Origin: Nitrososphaeraceae archaeon
Lineage (GTDB): Archaea; Thermoproteota; Nitrososphaeria; Nitrososphaerales; Nitrososphaeraceae
NCBI GenBank assembly: GCA_031316115.1
Contig: JALDRC010000001.1
Coordinates: 186,001 to 250,000, forward strand
DNA: 64,000 nucleotides
Reading direction: 5' to 3'
Positions 26,764 to 36,398 of the stretch are shown one piece after another; position 1 is the stretch's first letter, and the number at the start of each line of letters is the position of its first letter. The notes beneath the pieces are model-generated. The model saw nothing but the letters and a program-made list of their open reading frames with translations. It had not been told where the DNA came from and did no database searches. Made by a program: the position numbers and the translations under genes.

Positions 26764-28239
26764 TTGAGGATTCTTATAGCCAACAGAGGAGAAATTGCCA
26801 TTAGAATTGCAAAAACATGTAAAAAACTTGGTTTGATACCCTGTGGTATTTTTTCGGATGGAGATAAAGAATCTTTACATAGAAAATATTGTGATGAGGT
26901 TATAAATATCGGTGGTTATATGGCAAATGAAAGTTATCTATGTATTGATAAGATAATCGATGCTGCTAAAAAGCTTGGCTGTGAAATGATTCATCCAGGC
27001 TATGGATTTCTCTCAGAGAATGAACATCTTGTTAAAAGATGTAATAAAGAAGGAATAGTTTTCATAGGACCTTCATACGTTGCTATGAAACTATCAGGTG
27101 ACAAGGTTAAAACAAGAGAAATAGCATCAAAAGTTGCTCGAACTGTAGAAGGAGAGGAAGTAGAGAATGAAGAAAATGCTCTAAAGGTAGCAGAAAGAAT
27201 TGAATATCCGGTAATTCTCAAAGCGGCAGAAGGAGGCGGAGGAAGAGGTTTGAGGATAGCAAGATCTAGTGATGAATTGATTAATCTATACCAGATATCT
27301 AAAAATGAAGCTCAAATTAGCTTTGGCTCAAATAGAATTTACATTGAAAAATATCTTGAAAATCCAAGACATATTGAAGTTCAGATACTATCAGACAAAG
27401 AAAATATCATTCATCTTGGGGAAAGAGAATGTTCTATTCAGAGACGATACCAAAAACTAATAGAAGAAACACCAGCACCTAACTTACCGGATGAAATAAG
27501 ACAGGATATTACTTTTACAGCAACAAAAATAATCAAGGAAATTGGTTATGAAAATGCAGGTACTGTTGAATTTCTGTTTAAAGATCAAAAATTTTATTTT
27601 ATGGAGCTTAATGCTAGGATTCAAGTAGAACATCCCATAACAGAAGAGGTTACTGGGATCGATATAGTAGAACAGCAAATCAAAATCGCTAATGGAGAAG
27701 GACTAAACATTGATCAAACAGACATACATATCAAAGGAAATGCAATAGAATGTAGGATAAACGCTGAAAATCCGCTGAGTTTTTCACCCTATCCAGGTAA
27801 AGTTGAAAAATTCATTCTTCCTCAACAAGAAGGCATAAGGATTGATACAGCAGTAATGGGAGGATATTCTATCCCATTATTCTATGATTCACTCATTGCA
27901 AAATTGATATGTTTTGGCCCTAACAGAAATACGGCAATTAGCCGTATGAAAAATGCACTTCAATCTTTTAGAATTATTGGAATTCCATCGACAATTCCAT
28001 TTCATTTATCTGCAATGAATGACAAGAGATTTCTAGAAGGAGCATATAATACCTCATTCATAGACCAAATGAAATATTTCTCTCCTAAAGAGGGAGAAAT
28101 TGCTGCCGCAATTTTTGCAATGATCCCTAGAAAGATTACGTTTTTAAAAAATTTATATCAGACAGATCCATGGTTTCAAAAAACTAATGATTTAGATCAT
28201 CTAAGTAATTATCAAGATAATTGGAGATGGTATAGTTGA
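26764..28239 (+). CDS. accC: Biotin carboxylase subunit of acyl-CoA carboxylase
   Basis: A 491-residue ATP-grasp enzyme that carboxylates biotin with bicarbonate and ATP. It starts with TTG at 26764 (RILIANRGEIAIRIAKTCKK). It has the glycine-rich ATP loop EGGGGRGLRIA, the ERECSIQRRYQKLIEE motif, and the catalytic segment FMELNARIQVEHPITEEVTG with its Glu/Asn metal ligands and Arg. All biotin carboxylase motifs are intact and the length is normal. It overlaps the biotin carrier gene by 4 bases, so the two are coupled. A TATA-like element 'ttttataacca' at about 26691-26701 precedes it. Confidence 0.96.
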   Translation: MRILIANRGEIAIRIAKTCKKLGLIPCGIFSDGDKESLHRKYCDEVINIGGYMANESYLCIDKIIDAAKKLGCEMIHPGYGFLSENEHLVKRCNKEGIVFIGPSYVAMKLSGDKVKTREIASKVARTVEGEEVENEENALKVAERIEYPVILKAAEGGGGRGLRIARSSDELINLYQISKNEAQISFGSNRIYIEKYLENPRHIEVQILSDKENIIHLGERECSIQRRYQKLIEETPAPNLPDEIRQDITFTATKIIKEIGYENAGTVEFLFKDQKFYFMELNARIQVEHPITEEVTGIDIVEQQIKIANGEGLNIDQTDIHIKGNAIECRINAENPLSFSPYPGKVEKFILPQQEGIRIDTAVMGGYSIPLFYDSLIAKLICFGPNRNTAISRMKNALQSFRIIGIPSTIPFHLSAMNDKRFLEGAYNTSFIDQMKYFSPKEGEIAAAIFAMIPRKITFLKNLYQTDPWFQKTNDLDHLSNYQDNWRWYS

Positions 28240-28667
28240 AAATAAAAGTAAATGACAATGAATATAATGTAGAAATTGAAAATGAAAAAATTGTCGTTAA
28301 CAATCATGAAATAAATTTAAAAATAGACCAAGACAAAATAAATTTAGATAATAAAATATTTTATTTAGACTTTGTAGAAGAAGGTGAACCTTCGTTAATG
28401 ATCATTAATGGATCAGCCTATGTCATATCAAAAAAATTTTCTTTTCAGGAATTAAATAAGGAGATACGATCTCCTATCAACGGTAAGGTCACAGATTTAT
28501 TAGTACATGTGGATGAGGCTGTAAAAAAGGATCAAACAATACTAGTTATTGAAGCGATGAAAATGGAAAATCAAATAAAGTCACATTTGAATGGAGTTAT
28601 TAAAAAGATTTCTGTAGTAAAGAATCAATTAGTCAAAAAGGGAGATGTTATTATAACATTTCATTAG
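28236..28667 (+). CDS. accB: Biotin carboxyl carrier protein
   Basis: A 143-residue carrier starting with TTG at 28236. The N-terminal half is a charged beta-rich region (DNEYNVEIENEKIVV). From about residue 75 it has the biotinyl domain, beginning IRSPINGKVTDLLVHVDEAV, with the biotin attachment motif EAMKM near 105-109 (biotin on the Lys) and the closing strand VKKGDVIITF. It carries carboxybiotin between the biotin carboxylase and the carboxyltransferase encoded just upstream. Confidence 0.94.
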   Translation: MKIKVNDNEYNVEIENEKIVVNNHEINLKIDQDKINLDNKIFYLDFVEEGEPSLMIINGSAYVISKKFSFQELNKEIRSPINGKVTDLLVHVDEAVKKDQTILVIEAMKMENQIKSHLNGVIKKISVVKNQLVKKGDVIITFH

Positions 28668-28819
28668 AACTAATCCTTAAATTGTTGATATGATAGTAAT
28701 ACAAATAAATGATATTACTACGATTAAAATAAATATATTTATAGATACTATATTATGGAATGTTAAAGGCCATTACAGATTCAATAACGAATAGTAATTC
28801 ATTTCTTTAACATTATATT

Positions 28820-28945
28820 TATTATTTAGGGCAGCTCATATTCTATTCTAAGCAAGATACCACCATAGATATTTACGGTATGTCTACCATACTTTGATAC
28901 AAGAGATCGGATAAACTTCTACATAACTAAATATCAGATTTAAGT
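28820..28945 (-). mobile_element. Short remnant of the IS6-like element, copy 3
   Basis: The stretch 'ataccaccatagatatttacggtatgtctaccatactttgatacaagagat' aligns with the transposase region around 34439-34508 and 7322-7390 in the same orientation (the segment encoding KYGKHTVYTDGG in copy 4). About 120 bp are recognisable, without ends or reading frame. The rest of 28668-29041 shows nothing else beyond the Hsp20 promoter. Confidence 0.5.
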
Positions 28946-29041
28946 CACAATAATTAGAATATTTATCTTTGTGTATTTTGTATGTCTGTGCAATGCAGTT
29001 AATACATAAAGGATAAATAATCAAAATCAGAAAACTTATAC

Positions 29042-29560
29042 ATGAGCAAACCTCAATCTTATCCAAAAAAAAAAGTGAAAGAGGATCATTTCCTTCCAAC
29101 TGGAATGGATGACATTTTTGACAATTTTAGAAGAGATATTGAAAATGCTTTTTCGCCTTGGCGTAGATCTGTTTGGGATTTAAGTTTTCCAAGATTTTCT
29201 GTAGAAGATGAAGATTTAGAAATTAGATTACCTCTTTGTGACCTTGTAGACAAAGGGAACAAATATGAGATATCGTTAGAAGTACCTGGAATAGACAAAG
29301 AGAAAATCAAAATAAACGCCAAGAAGAATTCTCTTATGGTATCTGGAGAACAAACGGAAAAGAAAGAAGAGAAAAAAGAAAATTATATTCACAATGAAAG
29401 ATCATACAAGTCATTCGAAAGAGAAATACCTCTTCCTGAGGAAGTAATAGCCTCAAAGGCAGAGGCAGAGATGAAAAATGGTGTGTTACATGTAACTATT
29501 CCCAAAAAAGAACCAAAGAAACTAGAAGACACAGAAGTAACAACTGTAAATATAAAATAA
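29042..29560 (+). CDS. Small heat shock protein, Hsp20/alpha-crystallin family
   Basis: A 172-residue ATP-independent holdase chaperone that would form oligomers in the cytoplasm. An N-terminal region with PTGMDDIFDNFRRDIENAF is followed by the alpha-crystallin domain: LPLCDLVDKGNKYEISLEVPG, IDKEKIKINAKKNSLMVSGE, and SYKSFEREIPLPEEV, ending with the GVLHVTIPKKE strand. The C-terminal I/V-x-I motif is present in altered form (VTTVNIK). Typical size. It begins with ATG at 29042 and is monocistronic, probably heat- or stress-inducible. Confidence 0.93.
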   Translation: MSKPQSYPKKKVKEDHFLPTGMDDIFDNFRRDIENAFSPWRRSVWDLSFPRFSVEDEDLEIRLPLCDLVDKGNKYEISLEVPGIDKEKIKINAKKNSLMVSGEQTEKKEEKKENYIHNERSYKSFEREIPLPEEVIASKAEAEMKNGVLHVTIPKKEPKKLEDTEVTTVNIK

Positions 29561-29675
29561 TTTTTTATTGCACAACAAGAGAAGAATGCAATATTTTGAA
29601 TAATAAAGTAGTTACAATGCATTATTTAGACTATTTCGAATAAAATCTATATTTTTATAATGTTTGCTTACAATT

Positions 29676-30791
29676 ATGTCTGTGAAAAAATTTTTTAAAA
29701 AAAGAATAAACTATGGTGAACAAGAAGAGATCTTTAACAGGATTTTGAATCTCACCAAGAGTAAATTAACAAATAAAGAAATAAAAGAAAAATTATCCAT
29801 CTCTAATCAACAATTTAGAAGATATACTGCTGAGTTAGTAGATAAAGGTTTGTTGAAAAATTATGGATCAAATGGGAAATATTTACTTACGGCAAAAGGC
29901 AATATCCAACTTAAGGAAAGTCTAGAGAATACTGGAGAGAAAAAGTTTTTGCTAGATGCATATGATCTCAGTAGAGAAATAATTTCTTTGAAACCAGACG
30001 ATACTCTGTTGGATGTAAGAAATTTTATGCTTAGGTATAATATAAGTAGAATTATTATATCAAAAAATCAAAAACCTGTTGGTATTATCACAGAAAAAGA
30101 CATATCCAATTATTTGTATGAAACTTATACAGAAAAGAAACTTTCAGAAGTCTTGGTAAGGGAGATAATGAAAAAAAACTTGCTTACTGTAAGTGTAAAT
30201 TCAGAAATAAAGTATTGTACTTCTTTAATGTTAAAAAATAATTTAAGCTCAATTATACTCATCGACGATCTAGGAAGACAACAAGGAATAGTCACAAAAT
30301 CTGATCTAGTAGAACTATTTGCCTACCATTATGGCAATCAATATAATCTAAAAGATTGGATGACTTCAAAAGTGCATACTGTAGACCCACTAGAAAATAT
30401 ACACATGATACTATTATTAATGAATATTCACAACATATCAAGAATAGTTGTAGTACAAAATGGTTCACCGATTGGAATAATAACCGCTCGTGATTTATTA
30501 CCTATTAGTTTTTTATTTCAACGTAAAATTAACTATTCAGTATCTCAAAATACACGACAACAGAGACAACCATACATTCCTACAAGATTAAATTCGATAA
30601 TATTGGCAGAAAATGTAATGAATGAACCTATAACCGTTCTAGCTGAATCAGATCTTGCTCTAGCAGCTAAAATAATGATAAGAAATGAGATAAGCGGGCT
30701 ACCTGTTGTCAATCAAAAAAATAAATTGGTTGGAATTATAACTAAAACAGATATTGTAAAAGCATTGGATAAAATACTCCGTGAAAAATAA
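29676..30791 (+). CDS. Winged-helix regulator with four CBS domains
   Basis: A 371-residue protein using the ATG at 29676; an upstream in-frame TTG at 29664 is possible. The first 90 residues form a winged helix (LTNKEIKEKLSISNQQFRR as recognition region, then GLLKNYGSNGKYLLTAKG as wing) of the archaeal wHTH type. Four CBS repeats follow (SREIISLKPDD..; EIMKKNLLTVSV..; WMTSKVHTVDPLEN..; VMNEPITVLAESD..), each ending near GIIT-x-D. It is a likely transcription regulator that reads adenine nucleotide levels. It sits between Hsp20 and the NAD-salvage genes, but its targets are unknown. Confidence 0.85.
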   Translation: MSVKKFFKKRINYGEQEEIFNRILNLTKSKLTNKEIKEKLSISNQQFRRYTAELVDKGLLKNYGSNGKYLLTAKGNIQLKESLENTGEKKFLLDAYDLSREIISLKPDDTLLDVRNFMLRYNISRIIISKNQKPVGIITEKDISNYLYETYTEKKLSEVLVREIMKKNLLTVSVNSEIKYCTSLMLKNNLSSIILIDDLGRQQGIVTKSDLVELFAYHYGNQYNLKDWMTSKVHTVDPLENIHMILLLMNIHNISRIVVVQNGSPIGIITARDLLPISFLFQRKINYSVSQNTRQQRQPYIPTRLNSIILAENVMNEPITVLAESDLALAAKIMIRNEISGLPVVNQKNKLVGIITKTDIVKALDKILREK

Positions 30792-30879
30792 ACTACTTTT
30801 TTTAATTTTAAATAATTATTTGTAACTTAAAACTTGTATTATTATGTTTATAAGAAGGTATTACTATAGAAGATAGACT

Positions 30880-32241
30880 TTGAACAGTTCTACGTTTGAT
30901 TGTAGGGATGATCTGTGTTTAGCTACAGATTTTTATGAATTGACTATGGCATTAGGTTATTTTAACTCTGGAATCAAAGACACTGTTGGAATATTTGAAA
31001 TGTTTGTAAGGAAGCTTCCAAATAATAGAAATTATTTGGTTATTTCAGGGTTAGAACAAGTAATATCATATCTGACGAATCTAAAATTTAATCCTAATCA
31101 AATTAATTTTCTAAAGTCAATTGAACAATTCGAAAATAATCAAGATTTCCTAAATTATTTGAAAAGTTTTAGATTTACTGGAAACTTTTGGGCAGTACCT
31201 GAAGGGACTATTCTATTTCCAAATGAACCAATTTTAAGAATTGAGGCTCCTATTATCGAGTCACAAATTGTTGAAACTTATATTTTATCTATGGTTAATT
31301 TTCAGTCACTTATTTCGTCAAAGGCATCTAGAATAGTCGATTCTGCAAAAGGCAAACCAGTTATTGAATTTGGATTTAGACGTGCACATGGGCCGTCAGC
31401 AGCGTTATTTGCTAGTAGAGCTAGTTTTATTGCTGGATGTAAAAGTACATCAAATACTCTTGCTTCTTATCGTTACAGAATTCCGATGAGTGGGACTATG
31501 GCTCACTCATTTATAATGAGTTTTGATCAAGAAGTAGAGGCTTTTAAAAATTTTGTTTCCTTTTTTCCTGATGGTTTTTTATTGGTAGATACATATGATT
31601 CTGAAAAAGCAGTAAAAAAAATTATCGGAGAGAAAATAAAATGTAAAGGTATAAGGATCGATAGTGGAGATTTATTTTATTTATGTAAAAGAATAAGAAA
31701 GATTTTAGATTCTAACGATTATAAAGAGACAAAGATTATAGTGAGTGGTGATCTCAATGAATACATAATAAAAAAATTACTCGATAAAAAAATTCCAATA
31801 GATTATTTTGGAGTAGGTACAGAATTGGTAACATCAAGAGATGATCCCGCTCTAAACGGTGTTTATAAATTAGTTGCTATAAAAAAACCCAGTAAGGGCA
31901 ATAGATATGAGATGCAGTATAAGATGAAAAAATCGTTAAATAAAATATCGGTTCCAGGACCTAAACAGATCTATCGCATAATAAAAAATAACCAGATCTA
32001 TAAAGATATTGTGGCCTTGGATCACGAGAAGGTAAAATTTGGGAAACCTCTTTTGATTCAATTTATTAAGGATGGTGTACTAACAAAGAAAAATCTACCT
32101 AGACTAGAGGAGATAAATAAACATTATGAGTACCAGATGAATATCTTGCCTAAAAAGTTTAAAGATATTAATAAAACAATAAATATATTTCCAGTATGCA
32201 TTAGCACCGAATTAAAAAAAATTATCAAGGCACTGGAATGA
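30880..32241 (+). CDS. pncB: Nicotinate phosphoribosyltransferase
   Basis: A 453-residue enzyme that converts nicotinate and PRPP to nicotinate mononucleotide in NAD salvage. It starts with TTG at 30880. It has the N-terminal TDFYELTMALGYF, the EFGFRRAHGP catalytic loop with the autophosphorylated-His region, the MAHSFIMSF segment, the GIRIDSGDLFYL phosphate region and YFGVGTELVTS (PRPP binding). The length fits. Nicotinamidase follows 208 bp downstream on the same strand, so the two genes together recycle nicotinamide to NaMN. Confidence 0.95.
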   Translation: MNSSTFDCRDDLCLATDFYELTMALGYFNSGIKDTVGIFEMFVRKLPNNRNYLVISGLEQVISYLTNLKFNPNQINFLKSIEQFENNQDFLNYLKSFRFTGNFWAVPEGTILFPNEPILRIEAPIIESQIVETYILSMVNFQSLISSKASRIVDSAKGKPVIEFGFRRAHGPSAALFASRASFIAGCKSTSNTLASYRYRIPMSGTMAHSFIMSFDQEVEAFKNFVSFFPDGFLLVDTYDSEKAVKKIIGEKIKCKGIRIDSGDLFYLCKRIRKILDSNDYKETKIIVSGDLNEYIIKKLLDKKIPIDYFGVGTELVTSRDDPALNGVYKLVAIKKPSKGNRYEMQYKMKKSLNKISVPGPKQIYRIIKNNQIYKDIVALDHEKVKFGKPLLIQFIKDGVLTKKNLPRLEEINKHYEYQMNILPKKFKDINKTINIFPVCISTELKKIIKALE

Positions 32242-32449
32242 AGATTTCTGTATACCATTTGATTCTAGATATTGATTTAGAATAAATAATTTAATACCGA
32301 CTTTTCCAATCAATAATGATTTTCTAGGATAGCAATAAAATAGCTTTTATCTGAAATGTAAATTAATTTTTAATTAAAAAAATATTGATCAAACCATATT
32401 TTTAATGGTAAATGGTATAAATACCTTATAATGTATTAATTTATCAAAT

Positions 32450-33022
32450 TTGACTAGACGTTGTGCTATATTAGTTGCAGATATGTTAAACGATTTTGTT
32501 TATGGAAAGTTAGGCTCACCTAGTGTAAAAAAGTTAATACCTAAACTCAAATCATTAATTGACTCTGCAAGAGAATGTAGAATCCCTGTTATATTTTGTA
32601 ATGATTCTCATAGCACCTCAGATAGAGAACTAAAAATATGGGGACCTCATGCGATGAAAGGTACTGAAGGCGCTGAAGTAATAAAAGAACTCACACCACA
32701 ATATGGGGACCATGTTATTTTAAAAAATACATATAGTGCATTTCATAAAACTAAACTAAGAAAAGTTCTTGATAGTCTTTACAATGGAAAGGGAGTAGAA
32801 GAGATTATTCTGACTGGGATCTACACAGATATCTGTATTAAACATACAGTTTATGATGCATTTCTCGATGGTTATGATATTATTGTCCCAGAAAATGGAG
32901 TTTGTTCTTTTACACTTCAAAAACACAGAGATGCTCTTGATTATATGAAAAATAATTATTCTATTAAAATCGAGAAAATAGACGATATTATTGATGAGTT
33001 GAATAAATCAAAAAAGAAATAA
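32450..33022 (+). CDS. pncA: Nicotinamidase/isochorismatase-family hydrolase
   Basis: A 190-residue cysteine hydrolase starting at TTG 32450. It has the catalytic Asp in LVADMLNDFVYG, the Lys in HVILKNTYSAF and the nucleophile Cys in GIYTDICIKHTVYDA, preceded by the cis-peptide region; metal-binding residues lie around FCNDSHS. It probably deaminates nicotinamide to nicotinate, feeding PncB encoded upstream. Members of this superfamily with other substrates exist, but the neighbouring pncB makes nicotinamidase the best call. Confidence 0.88.
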   Translation: MTRRCAILVADMLNDFVYGKLGSPSVKKLIPKLKSLIDSARECRIPVIFCNDSHSTSDRELKIWGPHAMKGTEGAEVIKELTPQYGDHVILKNTYSAFHKTKLRKVLDSLYNGKGVEEIILTGIYTDICIKHTVYDAFLDGYDIIVPENGVCSFTLQKHRDALDYMKNNYSIKIEKIDDIIDELNKSKKK

Positions 33023-33144
33023 CTCAGTCAAAAAATATTTGTTATTTCTTTTGTAATTATTATTTTGGTACTTAATATCATCTTTGGATACCAATTCTTT
33101 TTTATATTACAATATTATTTCTTTATTTATAAGAGGAAATGTTA

Positions 33145-33531
33145 TCATATTTCATATAATATTTCTTCGATAGAAGGTTCTAAATTCTGTTTTTCCTTAT
33201 TATTTAATAGAAATACTACAAACTTGTCCTTATCATAATTTAATGGTAATATAGCCAAAATGGATGTAGAGGATTCTAATGTAACACATAACACTTCGCT
33301 AGGGTAAGAAATATCATTCAGATCGCAATTTTGGATAAATGTAAAAATCTCATACCAGCAGGGATATTTTAATAGTCTAGGGTAAGGAGATAAGTCTGTA
33401 AAGGAATGCTTACTTGCTCCTGTAAGTAACTTGGCATTAGGATTAATTATACCTACAAAAATTATTTTACTATTTTTATTTAGGATCTTCGAACAAATTC
33501 TTTTCATAACATGTCTTTCATCCATCGCCAA
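33145..33531 (-). CDS. Conserved thaumarchaeal protein, roadblock-like, paralogue of 45160 gene
   Basis: A 128-residue protein of unknown function. It reads KIIFVGIINPNAKLLTGASKH, then a helix, then SEVLCVTLESSTSILAILPL, and ends with an acidic helix. The order (strand VGII.., a G-centred turn, a helix, long strands) resembles the gene at 45160 (IRYAGILNEFGRTLVGKMKSG) and thaumarchaeal DUF6659-type proteins; the DUF number is recollection and not verified. These may be small signalling or structural alpha/beta proteins. No signal peptide or catalytic motif is seen. Confidence 0.6.
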   Translation of the reverse strand: MAMDERHVMKRICSKILNKNSKIIFVGIINPNAKLLTGASKHSFTDLSPYPRLLKYPCWYEIFTFIQNCDLNDISYPSEVLCVTLESSTSILAILPLNYDKDKFVVFLLNNKEKQNLEPSIEEILYEI

Positions 33532-34177
33532 TTATCAAATTTATTCCAATAGATTAAAAAATATTGTGTACGCTGCATTGCTCTGAGGGTATGAAAATAG
33601 AAGATAACCAAGATATTTCAGATGTTCTTTGAGCTATGAATTACTTGATTTATCATCAAAAAAATCCAAAAATTAACTCAAAATCTTTGTGAATATACTT
33701 TTATTTAAATACTATTTGCAGTTGTTGGGTTATTTAGAAGAGCAAAGAAAAGGTGTTGTGAAGTTCAACAATCCAGTCTATAAATCTTTGGTATTTTTTT
33801 ACAGATAATATCAAAGGATGAATTTGAAACTAGTAAAAGACATTATTCTGAGAGGTTAATTATCTTAGAAGGCAGTAGTAACATAGATAATATTTGGTTA
33901 AAAAAAATAAGCATAGAACAATAATAAAAATTATAGTTTTAATAATTCGTTTGAAAAGTTTTCACTCATTTGGTGTTTTTAATTTTGTCTATAAATATAA
34001 TTTACTATTATCTCGAAAGTAATAGTCAAACAATTGAATTGAAAAAATAGTTACAAATTATGGAAAATGATTTTACGTTTTTCCTGAAAATATATTTTAT
34101 TTACCAAGTTCAAAAACACTGATAAATTAATTTAATATAAAAGAGGATAACAGGGAGTAAAAATTGTCTTTTTATAA
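33532..34177. other. Intergenic region before the IS6 element
   Basis: About 650 bp with no supportable gene or RNA. Short frames are AT-driven. The right end contributes the left half of the IS6 target duplication (34178-34185). Confidence 0.35.
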
Positions 34178-34185
34178 CATCAGTG

Positions 34186-34906
34186 GGCTCTGTTAAGATA
34201 AGATAATATTCACCTCCTTTAACCAAAAATTATTGTTATTATTTGTTATTACATCGTTATACATAGAAGTAAAGAATTGTATCCAGTTATGAACATGAAA
34301 TAGATTACATTCAATTTGCTTACAAGGATAGTAATCATCAAATGATTCAATTCTATCTTTAAAATACTGGTTTGCTCTTTCCATCAAACTTTTTTCTATT
34401 GAAGAATGTAGATAGTGTTTTAATTCAATTACATGACACGCTTCCTCGTACCATGTACCGCCATCTGTATAGACAGTATGTTTTCCATATTTTGTAACTA
34501 ATGATCTAATGAATTTTTCTGCAACAAGCATGTTTCTCTCTTCAGAAATATAGATTCTGAAAGCACCGAAGAGTTAATTGGTTCTATACATATCCATAAC
34601 CAAAAATGTTGACTACCAATCTGAATAATTGTTTCATCTATAATAAAAGCAGTTACCCTTTTTCTTTTGTAGATCTGACAGGAACCAAACCTTTGTATCC
34701 AATTCCAAACAGAAACATGACTCCTTTTATCATCTCTAAATACTACCAATGCTTTAGATGTAAACTGCGTAGACTCACCAAGAAATGCAGATAAAGAAAT
34801 ACATTACAATAAAAGAAGCTGTTCTATTTCTTTCAAATTTGATTTGATTCATACGATAAATATAAAGTTCTTAGCTATAGCTGTTTCTGCTTAAGTTAAC
34901 AGAACC
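34186..34906 (-). mobile_element. IS6-family insertion sequence with 8-bp target duplication, transposase broken
   Basis: A 721-bp element. The ends are GGCTCTGTTAAG at the left and, read inward from the right, GGTTCTGTTAACTTAAG; the shared GG-TCTGTTAA matches the form of IS6 terminal repeats. It is flanked by a perfect 8-bp duplication CATCAGTG (34178-34185 and 34907-34914), the size expected for IS6. It contains one transposase gene split by a frameshift. This copy defines the ends used to recognise the decayed copies at 3907, 7057 and 28820. Confidence 0.9.
34193..34749 (-). pseudogene. Frameshifted IS6-type DDE transposase
   Basis: The N-terminal part (34749 leftward) has VSVWNWIQRFG and DETIIQIGSQHF, with the first catalytic Asp. 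Its frame passes the break near 34560 and ends at 34498. The second part (34531-34193) holds HTVYTDGGTWYEEAC, with the second Asp, and MERANQYFKDRIESFDDYYPC, with the Glu region. Joining the two frames restores a near-complete IS6 transposase, but the first 40 residues also look degraded. It is not functional alone. Confidence 0.75.
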
Positions 34907-34947
34907 CATCAGTGCATCTTAAAAATAAAGTTATGTTTTAATGAATT

Positions 34948-35493
34948 TTAGAACGGTATATAATCATGTGACCATATTTCATTTACTTTACTGACAAAAG
35001 ATTCATCATAAAGTGGATATTCATTAGTTACGAGAATTGGTGACTGGTTTATTGCTTGTGATATGAATTTAATAATGTCAGTAAAAGATATTATACCTAC
35101 GATTCTGTTTTCAACATCCACAACTGGTAGTCTTTTGACCTTCTTCATAGCCATAAATTCAATAGCATCTCTTATAGAATTAGTAGAGTTGATAGTTATT
35201 AACGGTTTAGTAGCGATTTCACCTGCTGCACTATGTTGCAAAATCTCACCTTTACCTAAAAATTTTACTACATCTCTTTCAGTAATTATTCCTGCTCTGT
35301 ACAATAAGTTTTCATGTTGTCTACTAAAATATATATAACTATTTTCTTTATACAAATCTTTTTCTACGATAATAATACTTCCTATTTTTTTTTCATACAT
35401 TGTTTTACAAATAATTTTTATATTTTGATCATCAGATTGAATTTCTACATCCTTTGACATGATTGAAGTAACTGGAGTTTGATCTAGACTCAT
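34948..35493 (-). CDS. Two-CBS-domain protein
   Basis: A 181-residue Bateman module. CBS1 runs from PVTSIMSKDVEIQSDDQN to AGIITERDVV with an insertion (DLYKENSYIYFSRQHEN); CBS2 runs from IATKPLITINSTNSIRDA to IVGIISFTDIIKFI. A short C-terminal tail with NEIWSHDYIPF follows. It likely senses adenine nucleotides and regulates a partner in trans. Transcribed alone, 42 bp past the right end of the IS6 element. Confidence 0.88.
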   Translation of the reverse strand: MSLDQTPVTSIMSKDVEIQSDDQNIKIICKTMYEKKIGSIIIVEKDLYKENSYIYFSRQHENLLYRAGIITERDVVKFLGKGEILQHSAAGEIATKPLITINSTNSIRDAIEFMAMKKVKRLPVVDVENRIVGIISFTDIIKFISQAINQSPILVTNEYPLYDESFVSKVNEIWSHDYIPF

Positions 35494-35726
35494 ACTAGAT
35501 TTATTATCTTTAGCTTAATAAGGCTTTTATGATTACTTTGCATTAATGTGCAGTCACCTTTTAAATAAAAAATTATTAACTTTATCTAGTTAGGAAATTA
35601 TTAATGATGTAAGCTCTTGATAATGCGCATTATTGGGTAGCCGAGTATTAAAACTCCATATTTTTAATTGCTTTATCAATGAATTATCAATACATTTTTA
35701 ACTCTTGTTTCGATAATTCCCACTAA

Positions 35727-36332
35727 ATGCGAGATTCTTACTACTTTGATCCCTTACAGAAGCCAAAAAAACGAAAGACTAGGTGTATCACATTTAGAAT
35801 TGATGAGGGGGTAGTAGAGGAATTAACGAAGGAATCTGAACAAAAAGAGGTTTCATTAAATGTTTTAGTCAATCAAATATTGAAAAGATATTCTGAATGG
35901 GATAGATATGAAAATAAGATTGGAGTTATTCCTGTACCGAAAGTCATGTTAACTAAATTAATAAACAAGTCACTAGCAATAGCAAAGGATTCGGGCTTAA
36001 CTAATATAGAAGAAATGAAGAAGGCCCTTATTGCTGAGGCTGTAGAAATAGCTTATTTATCGTTGAAAGAATCTGTGTTATTTATGAGAAGCGATTTTAA
36101 TCTTTTTAGTGTCCTATATATCTTAGAGGAATACATGAAGGTATGTGGTCTCAATTCTGAACACAAATTCGATGAAGGAAGAAGACATATATTTACACTT
36201 CAACATGATATGGGCGAGAACTGGTCAATATTTTCAAAAGAATTATTAGAAAAAATCTTTGTAGAATTAGCACAGGTGAAAACTCATATCACATACACCA
36301 ACAACACAGTAATAGCAGAAGTTTTGCTATAA
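35727..36332 (+). CDS. Ribbon-helix-helix-like protein with C-terminal helical domain
   Basis: A 201-residue protein from ATG 35727. After a basic start (KPKKRKTR) it has CITFRIDEGVVEELTKESE then KEVSLNVLVNQILKRY, the strand-helix-helix pattern of ribbon-helix-helix DNA-binding domains. Residues 65-201 form a helical and beta-rich domain (FMRSDFNLFSVLYILEEYM; FTLQHDMGENWSIFSKELL) that resembles a sensor or dimerisation domain. A DNA-binding regulator is likely. It is divergent from the CBS protein on its left. The C-terminal family was not recognised. Confidence 0.65.
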   Translation: MRDSYYFDPLQKPKKRKTRCITFRIDEGVVEELTKESEQKEVSLNVLVNQILKRYSEWDRYENKIGVIPVPKVMLTKLINKSLAIAKDSGLTNIEEMKKALIAEAVEIAYLSLKESVLFMRSDFNLFSVLYILEEYMKVCGLNSEHKFDEGRRHIFTLQHDMGENWSIFSKELLEKIFVELAQVKTHITYTNNTVIAEVLL

Positions 36333-36398
36333 ACAAATCGAAAAACTGATTGCAATGCAAACATCCAAGTTAAATAATCTTAAAATAAAATAATATGC

